DNA of 12,800 nucleotides from an uncultured bacterium (lineage in GTDB: Bacteria > Patescibacteriota > Minisyncoccia > Phycocordibacterales > PALSA-1337): the NCBI GenBank assembly GCA_903876465.1, contig CAIRAF010000090.1, positions 1 through 12,800 on the forward strand, given 5' to 3'. Below, piece after piece: positions 6,879 to 12,731 of this stretch; position 1 is the first letter of the stretch, and every line of letters starts with the position of its first letter. Position numbers and translations under genes: made by a program. The notes under the pieces are model-generated. The model had not been told where the DNA came from and made no database searches. It saw only the letters and a list, made by a program, of their open reading frames with translations.

Positions 6879-8120
6879 TTAATCAATATATTTGATGCCA
6901 GATAAATAAGGAACGGTTAAACCAATCGCGAGCATAATAATTCCTCCTGTCATCAGGACCGCAGGACAACCGTAAAGATTTGCGAAGAAACCTGAACTGA
7001 ATGCCCCTAACATCATACCTCCATAAAAAAAGGTAAAGGTAATACCCATAACGATCCCCACCAGATCTTGGCGAGCAAGATGAATAATAGAAGAACGCAC
7101 ACTAGAGAAACTGGTCATAAAACCAAATCCCGCCAAAAATATACAGACGATACCTGCAAAAAAATATGTCATGAATGAAAGTGTGAGTAGGCTAGCGCCA
7201 AGAAGAGTAATCCCACAAATAACAAGTGTCCTGTGTGGAATTATGTCATTGAACTTTAGTATTACAAAAGCACCAAAAAATGATCCCAGACCTGAAGCTG
7301 CTGCAAAATAACTAAAAGTGATTGCGTTTCCATGGAACATGTCTCGAGCAATTACACTCAACATTGGTAAGTAAAGAAAACCAAATGTACATATAAGTCC
7401 TGTTAGAATGATACTTAGACGTATTCCTGGCTCTGAAAATATATACATGTAGCCCCGACTGATCAAAGCCCATATTTTTATCTTCTGATTTGGCTCAGTT
7501 GATATGACTTTTGAGGGCAGATGCATATTAAGAAGAGCGACGATGAGTGCCACAAAAGAAAGTCCATTAATTATAAATGTAATTGGAAAACCAAGATATA
7601 GAATCATGAAACCAGCCAGACCTGGACCAAGAATCTGAGCAAGGTTGTATAGCGAACTAAACATTTTTGATGCTTGTCGCACGTTATATTGGTTTTCAAC
7701 AGCATCTTTGATGATGACGTTTCTACCTGGACCATCCACAGCATTTACCATACCCATACATAGAGCGAGTACACAGATCTCTATAACAGTTATCTGATGT
7801 GTATAGGTCAAAAATACAAATATAAATGCTTGTAGAACTCCAAATATTCCCGTAACAATCAATACTTTTCTTTTATCAAAACGATCAAGTAAAATACCGG
7901 CGAATGGAGCAAAAAGAAAACCTGGAGCGAGATCAAGCGCCCAAACTAAACCGACCCAAAATGGAGCACCCACTTTACCAACGATTTCCAGAATCAGAAG
8001 GGACAAAACCGCCGTTTGAAGCATGGTACCAGTCAAAGACAATAACTGACCCCCAAGATACCAGCGCATATTTCTTTCACCTAAAACACCAACTCTAACT
8101 ACTGCCGTATCTTGTGTCAT
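6879..8120 (-). CDS. MFS transporter, MFS_3/EntS-like exporter type
   Basis: A 413-residue major facilitator superfamily protein with about 12 membrane helices in two halves. Features: 'RNMRWYLGGQLLSLTGTMLQTAVL' in helix 1, the motif-A loop 'GILLDRFDKRK' between helices 2 and 3, and 'DGPGRNVIIKDAV' after helix 4, in the place of the 'P.R.a..p..v' seen in EntS-like (MFS_3) exporters. It probably exports a small molecule with proton exchange across the inner membrane; substrate unknown. The start ATG at 8120 gives a short cytoplasmic tail before helix 1; a TATAAT at the end of a 46-bp element lies 18 nt upstream, leaving a roughly 12-nt leader without Shine-Dalgarno. Confidence 0.85.
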   Translation of the reverse strand: MTQDTAVVRVGVLGERNMRWYLGGQLLSLTGTMLQTAVLSLLILEIVGKVGAPFWVGLVWALDLAPGFLFAPFAGILLDRFDKRKVLIVTGIFGVLQAFIFVFLTYTHQITVIEICVLALCMGMVNAVDGPGRNVIIKDAVENQYNVRQASKMFSSLYNLAQILGPGLAGFMILYLGFPITFIINGLSFVALIVALLNMHLPSKVISTEPNQKIKIWALISRGYMYIFSEPGIRLSIILTGLICTFGFLYLPMLSVIARDMFHGNAITFSYFAAASGLGSFFGAFVILKFNDIIPHRTLVICGITLLGASLLTLSFMTYFFAGIVCIFLAGFGFMTSFSSVRSSIIHLARQDLVGIVMGITFTFFYGGMMLGAFSSGFFANLYGCPAVLMTGGIIMLAIGLTVPYLSGIKYID

Positions 8121-8138
8121 GTGATTTTGTTAGTAGTT

Positions 8139-8184
8139 ATTATAGAAAACTTACGAGCTGGCAGTCTGGTTCGAGGTTGGAATT
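8139..8184 (-). repeat. 46-bp intergenic element, copy D, with -10 box
   Basis: Minus strand: begins directly after the TAG stop (8185-8187) with AATTCCAACCTCGAACC, then AGACTGCCAGC, 9 nt, and TTCTATAAT at 8139-8147. It matches copy E at 40 of 46 positions, including the shared CAGCTCGTAAGTTT. It drives the MFS gene with an 18-nt gap to the ATG, longer than at the other genes. Confidence 0.8.
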
Positions 8185-8397
8185 CTACTTATCTAAGATT
8201 GTTACCTTAACCACCTTTCCATTTTTGTCATAGGTAGTCCATTTACCAGCCTGTTTACCTTTAATAAAACTACCTGATCTCATTTTTGTCCCATCTTTTC
8301 TAAACCAGACCCAATTACCCTCCATGATGTTTTTTTCTAAAAACCCTTTAGCCCATAAACTTCCATCATTATGAAATTTTCGATAAGGTCTTTTCAT
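8185..8397 (-). CDS. Small MORN_2-repeat (YwqK-like) protein
   Basis: A 70-residue protein with three short repeats of the MORN_2 type: 'YRKFHNDGSLWAKGFLEKN', 'EGNWVWFRKDGTKMRSGSFIKGK' and 'AGKWTTYDKNGKVVK'. Such repeats (G.w..y..nG...) form beta-hairpin ladders and occur in YwqK-family proteins, sometimes described as antitoxins; no toxin partner is evident here. I chose the ATG at 8397 because a longer start at 8454 adds 19 basic residues unrelated to the repeats and overlaps the upstream DUF1059 gene. The gap to that gene is 19 nt with no Shine-Dalgarno, and the two genes together are flanked by 46-bp elements. Confidence 0.65.
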   Translation of the reverse strand: MKRPYRKFHNDGSLWAKGFLEKNIMEGNWVWFRKDGTKMRSGSFIKGKQAGKWTTYDKNGKVVKVTILDK

Positions 8398-8416
8398 GAG
8401 TATCTTGAATTTAAAA

Positions 8417-8647
8417 TTATTTTTTCTTATCCCATTCTCCTTGAAACCACGCAAACCACTTTTCTCGATCCTCTTGAGTATGATTTGGATTCAGCATCAT
8501 CTCTCGCATTGACTTGTGCGCTTCGTCGGTAGAACTAGCGACATGTTTACTGCACTGACTCGCAACATCCATCGGTGTCGCTCCTGTAAACTCCATCTCA
8601 CATCCCCCCATAGTATTCATAATTTCTTTACATGTAAATGTTTTCAT
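8417..8647 (-). CDS. DUF1059 family small protein
   Basis: A 76-residue protein with the DUF1059 pattern: 'MKTFTCKEIMNTMGGCEMEFTG' at the start, then 'VASQCSKHVASSTDEAHKSM'. Cysteines at 6, 16 and 32 and histidines at 34 and 43 could bind a metal, but this is not proven for the family. The C-terminus is rich in Trp and charged residues (EDREKWFAWFQGEWDKKK). TGGTATAAT lies 6 nt before the ATG, giving a leaderless mRNA; the MORN_2 gene follows 19 nt downstream and probably shares the transcript. Confidence 0.75.
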   Translation of the reverse strand: MKTFTCKEIMNTMGGCEMEFTGATPMDVASQCSKHVASSTDEAHKSMREMMLNPNHTQEDREKWFAWFQGEWDKKK

Positions 8648-8653
8648 AAAGTA

Positions 8654-8699
8654 ATTATACCAAACTTACGAGCTGGCCGTGTGGTTCGATGTTGGAATC
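8654..8699 (-). repeat. 46-bp intergenic element, copy E, with extended -10
   Basis: Minus strand: GATTCCAACATCGAACC, then ACACGGCCAGC, 9 nt, then TGGTATAAT (8654-8662), a perfect extended -10, 6 nt before the ATG at 8647. The head agrees with copy F at 27 of 28 positions. It begins 21 nt after the stop of the pilin-like gene. Confidence 0.85.
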
Positions 8700-8720
8700 C
8701 TTATGTAAGCATCTTCTATG

Positions 8721-9410
8721 TCAGTTCGGATATCCGTCAGGACATGCGTCCTGCACAATATCAACCTTTTGGGGGTTAACTAATTGCAAGATATTACCGA
8801 TTTTATTGATTTGATAGGAATAAAGATCGCTGCCATTTGTTATATACATATTTCCATCCCCTTTAGCTAAAAGTCGTGGATGATCTAATCCTGTAATTAT
8901 AGTGGTCTTATTGGCAGTTTTTTCGGAATAGGATCCACTCCAGGTGATTAGGTATATTATTCCAGCATCGTAATCAGCCAGAATATTTGCACCTCCATCG
9001 GATGTAAACGAGGAAATCGAATTATGAGCAGTAAATTCGCGCTGGCAGGGACCAACGTAATAAACTCCATCAGTAAACATCTCGTATGTATTATTACCAA
9101 ATCCAAATGATCTCCTCGAGCTTAGGTAATATTTAAATGTAAAACTATCTGCAAGGCGGCCATCACTCGTATTGTCTATCCCGGTGTAGTATGAACCGGC
9201 GAAATCTGGAAACTTTGCGCTGAACTCCCCCATGCTTGGGTAGTAATAATCATGTCCCGAATAGTAAGTCTCAAGCCATGTGACAATCTCTTTGACGCGC
9301 TGAACCTTAAAATAATCGTTGATCGGTTGGTACACAAAGAAATAGCCGAGGAGCAACATTACTATCAATGCAAAAAAGGATATAAGCTTGTGTGTAAAAA
9401 GTATCTTCAT
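8721..9410 (-). CDS. Membrane-anchored pilin-like protein of unknown function
   Basis: A 229-residue protein with one N-terminal hydrophobic helix (about 8-27) running into an amphipathic helix 'INDYFKVQRVKEIVTWLETYYS' and then 'HDYYYPSMGEF'. This is the order of type II/IV pseudopilins (helix, then 'a..L..YY.....YP'), but the prepilin peptidase site (G before FTLIE) is missing, so it is probably simply anchored. The middle is Tyr- and Gly-rich with C122; residues 136-210 contain two 'iiyl...', 'nmYitngsdLYSY' strands as in a beta-propeller blade; C223 could pair with C122. It is likely to face outside the membrane. Role unknown. Start supported by an extended -10 nine nt upstream. Confidence 0.55.
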   Translation of the reverse strand: MKILFTHKLISFFALIVMLLLGYFFVYQPINDYFKVQRVKEIVTWLETYYSGHDYYYPSMGEFSAKFPDFAGSYYTGIDNTSDGRLADSFTFKYYLSSRRSFGFGNNTYEMFTDGVYYVGPCQREFTAHNSISSFTSDGGANILADYDAGIIYLITWSGSYSEKTANKTTIITGLDHPRLLAKGDGNMYITNGSDLYSYQINKIGNILQLVNPQKVDIVQDACPDGYPN

Positions 9411-9419
9411 TTGAAATGA

Positions 9420-9428
9420 ATTGTATCA
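9420..9428 (-). promoter_or_regulatory. Extended -10 promoter of the pilin-like gene
   Basis: TGATACAAT on the minus strand ends 9 nt before the ATG at 9410, predicting a 2-3-nt leader. It is separate from element F, whose own -10 position (TAAAAT, 9448-9453) is weak, so this gene seems to have gained a second promoter or lost the use of the element's. Confidence 0.5.
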
Positions 9429-9447
9429 CTACTGAAACACAACAACA

Positions 9448-9493
9448 ATTTTACTAAATTCATTGGCTGGCCGTGTGGTTCGATGTTGGAACC
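9448..9493 (-). repeat. 46-bp intergenic element, copy F, decayed -10
   Basis: Minus strand: GGTTCCAACATCGAACC, the perfect form of the dyad, then ACACGGCCAGC, then CAATGAATT (compare CAATACATT after tRNA-Gln), then TAGTAAAAT at the -10 place. It starts 10 nt after the stop codon at 9504. The -10 is poorer than in other copies and the next ATG is 37 nt away. Confidence 0.8.
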
Positions 9494-9503
9494 TTTCTAA
9501 ACG

Positions 9504-10136
9504 TTATTCCTTCATCCCTCGCCCCAGCATTTGCTTGAGTTGCTCAAGTGAGATTTCTGGATTTTTTGCATATCCAGGGTGCCTTGTAAACAACATCTCT
9601 CGAACTGCCTCTGTATCACCAGGTTCAATCGATCCAACAATTTCCTTTAAGACACTAACTGTCTTAATTTCGATCCCATCCCTATATTTCTTTTCTTCTG
9701 AACTAAATCCATGGGATACAGGAACATATTCAGCTTTATATTCATGTCCAAGTACTAAATCAAAAATCAGTTTTGTTCGTTCCAAATGAAAATCAGAAGT
9801 TACGATGACGACATTTCTCCAATTATTTTTTTCAAGATAATTCACTTTTACAAAATAAGCATTTCCAACAGTGTCTTTTGACTCATTTTCTATAAACACT
9901 TGATCTGCTGGAACCCCAAGAGAGACAGCGTACTCTTTCATCGCTTGAGATTCTGATTTCAATAGCACTTGTTTCAACTCATCGATCCAGAAACCATACT
10001 TACCACTCATAATCAAAAACTTTGAGACACCACCTTTCCAAAGCTCAACACCTTTTTGAACTCTTTGCTTAGGAACAATAGGAAGCGAACCATCTGTATT
10101 GACGCCTCCTGCTAAAATAATAATTGCATCTTTCAT
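9504..10136 (-). CDS. DUF218/YdcF-like protein
   Basis: A 210-residue protein of the DUF218 family (YdcF/SanA/ElyC type). The pattern is clear: 'AIIILAGG' (4-11), 'RVQKGVELWKGG' (25-36), 'LIMSGKYG' (41-48), 'SESQAMKEYAVSLGVP' (61-76), 'ESKDTVGNA' (85-93) and 'VVIVTSDFHLERTK' (109-122). Family members are linked to cell-envelope or nucleotide-ligand functions, but the reaction is not settled. There is no membrane segment, unlike SanA/ElyC, so it is cytoplasmic. The ATG at 10136 is chosen over an upstream in-frame ATG at 10379 because the longer reading frame runs through the tRNA gene, and because TGGTATACT lies 7 nt before 10136. Confidence 0.85.
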   Translation of the reverse strand: MKDAIIILAGGVNTDGSLPIVPKQRVQKGVELWKGGVSKFLIMSGKYGFWIDELKQVLLKSESQAMKEYAVSLGVPADQVFIENESKDTVGNAYFVKVNYLEKNNWRNVVIVTSDFHLERTKLIFDLVLGHEYKAEYVPVSHGFSSEEKKYRDGIEIKTVSVLKEIVGSIEPGDTEAVREMLFTRHPGYAKNPEISLEQLKQMLGRGMKE

Positions 10137-10143
10137 CTGTTTA

Positions 10144-10152
10144 AGTATACCA
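10144..10152 (-). promoter_or_regulatory. Extended -10 promoter of the DUF218 gene, 7 nt from the tRNA end
   Basis: TGGTATACT on the minus strand ends 7 nt before the ATG at 10136 and begins 7 nt after the CCA end of tRNA-Gln. A -35 at normal spacing would fall inside the tRNA acceptor stem (AGTCTG). The same 22 bp, with one change, form the right half of element B. Confidence 0.65.
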
Positions 10153-10159
10153 AATGTAT

Positions 10160-10233
10160 TGGCTGCCAGACTTGGATTCGAACCAAGATACACAGCTCCA
10201 GAGGCTGCGGTCCTACCATTAGACGATCTGGCA
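10160..10233 (-). tRNA. trnQ: tRNA-Gln (anticodon CUG), CCA encoded
   Basis: Folds as a complete 74-nt cloverleaf on the minus strand: acceptor TGCCAGA/TCTGGCA (7 bp), D stem GTCT/GGAC, anticodon stem GCAGC/GCTGT with loop CTCTGGA (anticodon CTG at 34-36), four-base variable loop, T stem CTTGG/CCAAG with loop TTCGAAT, discriminator G and encoded CCA. Known Gln identity elements are present: weak U1-A72 pair, G73, U35. It reads codon CAG. It lies just upstream of, and co-directional with, the DUF218 gene. Confidence 0.97.
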
Positions 10234-10260
10234 ATTTCAAAACCTTCGAACTTGGGTACC

Positions 10261-10289
10261 TTGCAGAATAGCGCAAAAAAGGATATAAA
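10261..10289 (+). promoter_or_regulatory. Sigma70-type promoter of the 10342 gene
   Basis: TTGCAG (10261-10266), exactly 17 nt, TATAAA (10284-10289). The start site would be near 10296, giving a leader of about 46 nt with a Shine-Dalgarno (AAGGA at 10330-10334), an architecture unlike the leaderless minus-strand genes. Confidence 0.6.
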
Positions 10290-10293
10290 ACAA
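10265..10293 (-). promoter_or_regulatory. Candidate promoter of tRNA-Gln
   Basis: On the minus strand TTGTTT (10288-10293), 17 nt, TATTCT (10265-10270) would start transcription about 25 nt before the mature tRNA. It overlaps the divergent plus-strand promoter at 10261-10289, so the two would compete. Moderate match only. Confidence 0.35.
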
Positions 10294-10341
10294 CAGGAAT
10301 TTAGAGCGGATTTGAAAAACCAAACCAATAAGGAAAATGAC

Positions 10342-10971
10342 ATGAACACGATTAATGTGGAAAATTGCAACGAAGACATCGTTATGCGTCTTGCTTGCGA
10401 ATCAATTCGAGCTGAAGTTGAGCCGATCCTGCAGGTGATGGGTGTGCCCTATAAAAATTGGGGCAAGACAAGTCCAACAAAATCATTCGATGATTTTCTC
10501 AGGGCCATGGCAGAAAATGAGATTCACTGGGAATACGAAGCCCATTCATCCATCCTCGAGATTGATGCTGCTGTCGTCAATGTTTATTGGAATAACGGCA
10601 CAAATATCGAGACCCTCCGAGAAAAGTACCAGGAATTCAAAGATGGAACAAAGATAGAAAAAATTTTCAATGGCAGTGTCATCGAGCACCTGAAAGGACG
10701 AGAAACACCTAGGGCTGCAGCACTCCGGGGTCTGGCCCAAAAATTAGGCGGAACCAGTGAAGGATTTAAGGACCCCAAACGACTTCTATCGCTTCAACTG
10801 AAAAGCGTCGAGGTTCTCTGGCCACAACTTTTTCCGGTCTATCCTCCATTCGAAGTAATCTACAACAGGAGAATTTTTGACCTACACATCGACAATGCCT
10901 TGTATGAGATTGAATACATCTGCAAGGAACCCGGCGTGACAACTTATTCAGATTGGATCGTAATGGATTAA
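10342..10971 (+). CDS. Uncharacterised protein with degenerate Nudix-like box
   Basis: A 209-residue soluble protein. Residues 121-137 (ETPRAAALRGLAQKLGG) have the exact spacing of a Nudix box, E-x7-R-E-U-x-E-E-x-G, but the key acids are replaced: G130, Q133 and K134 stand where E, E and E belong, so Mg-dependent hydrolysis is unlikely. Around it, 'LREKYQEFKDGTKIEKIFNGSVIEHLKG' (92-119) and 'VYPPFEVIYNRRIFDLHID' (166-184) fit the flanking strands of a Nudix fold. Probably a non-catalytic Nudix-fold binding protein; this is inference. The ATG at 10342 is supported by AAGGA 7 nt upstream. The gene is GC-richer than its neighbours, has its own promoter and terminator, and is opposite in direction to the genes around it. 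Confidence 0.5.
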   Translation: MNTINVENCNEDIVMRLACESIRAEVEPILQVMGVPYKNWGKTSPTKSFDDFLRAMAENEIHWEYEAHSSILEIDAAVVNVYWNNGTNIETLREKYQEFKDGTKIEKIFNGSVIEHLKGRETPRAAALRGLAQKLGGTSEGFKDPKRLLSLQLKSVEVLWPQLFPVYPPFEVIYNRRIFDLHIDNALYEIEYICKEPGVTTYSDWIVMD

Positions 10972-10975
10972 TCTG

Positions 10976-11029
10976 TTTGCGAAAACATTCCGCAAAGCAT
11001 ACTGCCTCGAGCAATCGAGCAGTTTTTTT
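10976..11029 (+). terminator. Rho-independent terminator of the 10342 gene, with an extra hairpin
   Basis: The main hairpin is at 11001-11022 (ACTGcCTCGA, loop GCAA, TCGAGCAGT; one bulged C) followed by seven T (11023-11029). Just before it, TTTGCG (10976-10981) and CGCAAA (10991-10996) form a second 6-bp stem. Read on the minus strand the main hairpin has no T run, so it mainly serves the plus-strand gene. Confidence 0.8.
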
Positions 11030-11037
11030 ATTTTAAA

Positions 11038-11928
11038 TTATGTAGTGATTACAGCCAAAGTTATAGCAACAATGATAGCTCCTACTAACCCTACCTTTTG
11101 GTGAATATGAATTTTTTCTTTATTGATAGCTAGTCCAAGTAAGACTGCAATGATGATATAACTCTCAGAAAGTGCTGTAGCCACGGCTATGGGAGCTGTC
11201 ACCATTGCAAAGACATATGCCACCCAAGCAGCTTTGTCAGCAATGGACATTGGAATCAGGACTCCATAATTCTGCTTAATGTCACGAATAGTGTGCCCTA
11301 TTCGATTTGTACCGATGAGATAAATTCCAGAAACAACAAATATAAAAACATCTGAGATAAAATTTATAATCAACGGATCAGTCACTCGTCCACCCCAACC
11401 CATAAAGAAATTAGCTGCGCCCATACACGTACCACCGAGAATAGCGAATATAACACCTTTTTCCATAAAAATACGTGCGTGTATTTTTTTCTCTCTGAAT
11501 GCCACAAGTATAAGACATGCTACCAAGGCAACAATTAAAATAATTTGAATTATCGTTATGCGTTCTCCAACAAGAAAAAATGCGAGCACCGCTGCTACCG
11601 GCACTTCTAGTGACCAAATAGGTTCAACAATAGAAAGTTTTCCTCGACGTAGAGCTTCAAAATCTAGAATGCCTCCAATAAACAATATGAGACTAGCCAA
11701 GAACAAAATCCAGATAACATTACTGCCTGAAAATAAAACTGTAGGTAATTCTCGCCAGACAAAAGGTAAAGTAATTAGTGCTCCGAATATTGTAATGAAA
11801 AAAAGCGCTTCCCAATCCCCAACTTTTCTAGTTGATTTCTGTATTAAAAAATCTCCAAAACCCCAACAAAGCATAGCTATAAACGCCATGCCTATACCAA
11901 CACTAGCACTCAAGTGAAAAGACATCAT
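11038..11928 (-). CDS. EamA/DMT-family transporter
   Basis: A 296-residue integral membrane protein with about ten helices in two homologous EamA halves (about 10-143 and 157-294), the normal size for this drug/metabolite transporter superfamily. Each half starts with the usual 'GI.mAfiAmlcWGfgdfliqk' and 'GvifAilgGtcmGaanffm' type helix and the first ends with 'ERITIIQIILIVALVACLILVA' (residues 121-142). It moves a small metabolite across the inner membrane; substrate unknown. The start overlaps the pyrG stop (ATGATG around the TGA at 11925-11927), so translation is probably coupled and the two genes form an operon. A second ATG directly follows the first; either could be used. Confidence 0.85.
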   Translation of the reverse strand: MMSFHLSASVGIGMAFIAMLCWGFGDFLIQKSTRKVGDWEALFFITIFGALITLPFVWRELPTVLFSGSNVIWILFLASLILFIGGILDFEALRRGKLSIVEPIWSLEVPVAAVLAFFLVGERITIIQIILIVALVACLILVAFREKKIHARIFMEKGVIFAILGGTCMGAANFFMGWGGRVTDPLIINFISDVFIFVVSGIYLIGTNRIGHTIRDIKQNYGVLIPMSIADKAAWVAYVFAMVTAPIAVATALSESYIIIAVLLGLAINKEKIHIHQKVGLVGAIIVAITLAVITT

Positions 11929-12731
11929 TTATTTAAATCTTCAGACACTTCCTCAACTTTCAAAACAACGGAAACATTTTTTCGCTTCTTGGCTGCTTTA
12001 ATAAATTCTGTAAATAGTGGGTGTGGCATAAGTGGTCGAGCGAAGAATTCTGGATGGAATTGAGTGCCGAGGAAAAATGGATGGACTGAACGAGGTAATT
12101 CCGCTATTTCCATGAGTACACCATCTGGTGAAGTACCGGAGAACACCAAACCTCCCTTTTGTAATCTATCTATATATTTTGGATTGACCTCATAACGATG
12201 ACGATGACGCTCTTTTATAGAAGTCGTTTGTCTATCTAATTTTTTTCCATTGAAATATGAGTAGGCTTCTTGAGCAATAGAATTTTTAAGTAATTTGGCT
12301 GGATAAAGTCCAAGACGCATTGAACCTCCATAATTTCCTTCAGCGATTTTCTTTTTCTGATCAGGCATAATATCAATTATGAGATGCGGAGCTTTTGGAT
12401 CAATCTCGGCTGTCTGTGCCCCTTTCAAACCCAAAACATTTCTAGCATATTCAATAGTCATAAGTTGCATACCATAACAAAGACCGAAATACGGTATACC
12501 ATTTTCACGAGCATAGCGTATGACATTCAATTTTCCTTCAATACCAGACTCACCAAACCCCCCAGGAACAATGATGCCATCATATTGATCAAGTTTTGAA
12601 TAATCTGGCTTACCAACCTCAAAATCACGCGAATTAACCGTATGGATAACTGGCTTAACCTTATTGGCATAGCCGGAGAATTTGATAGCTTCCAGAACAG
12701 AAATATAGGCGTCAGTGAGAACAAAATCTCC
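11925..12731 (-). CDS. pyrG: CTP synthase, C-terminal glutaminase half (truncated by contig end)
   Basis: The 268 visible residues are the C-terminal half of CTP synthase (about 540 residues in full), which makes CTP from UTP, ATP and glutamine. Visible: the end of the synthetase-to-glutaminase linker ('DAYISVLEAIKFSG'), the class I glutaminase domain with 'PGGFGESGIEGK', nucleophile C85 in 'YFGLCYGMQ' (counting from the first genomic residue), and the His/Glu pair H226 and E228 in 'GTQFHPEF', followed by the typical 'RPL.PHPLF..FI'. The ATP/UTP-binding amidoligase domain is missing only because the genomic sequence stops at 12731, where adapter begins. An ATG at 12744-12746 lies inside the adapter and is false. 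Confidence 0.95.
   Translation of the reverse strand, partial: GDFVLTDAYISVLEAIKFSGYANKVKPVIHTVNSRDFEVGKPDYSKLDQYDGIIVPGGFGESGIEGKLNVIRYARENGIPYFGLCYGMQLMTIEYARNVLGLKGAQTAEIDPKAPHLIIDIMPDQKKKIAEGNYGGSMRLGLYPAKLLKNSIAQEAYSYFNGKKLDRQTTSIKERHRHRYEVNPKYIDRLQKGGLVFSGTSPDGVLMEIAELPRSVHPFFLGTQFHPEFFARPLMPHPLFTEFIKAAKKRKNVSVVLKVEEVSEDLNK

Noticed and set aside
5687..9493. The 46-bp elements as integron attC sites (gene-repeat-gene array in one direction)
   Set aside because: The elements are shorter than known attC sites, the GTTRRRY/RYYYAAC cores are not met (copies B and C lack GTT at the expected place), each copy carries a promoter, and there is no integrase in the window.
5687..9493. The GGTTC-N7-GAACC dyad as a Rho-independent terminator of the upstream gene
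   Set aside because: No T run follows in any copy, and the stem is broken in copies B, C and D without compensating changes, so the sequence rather than the hairpin seems to be conserved.
10099..10379. Long N-terminal extensions of the reading frames on both strands (start 10099 on plus, 10379 on minus)
   Set aside because: Both read through the tRNA-Gln gene or its complement; true starts at 10342 (+) and 10136 (-) are supported by a Shine-Dalgarno and an extended -10.
1..12731. Alternative genetic code (UGA as glycine)
   Set aside because: TGA acts as a true stop at the ends of pyrG and the gene at 8721-9410, and no gene needs an in-frame TGA.
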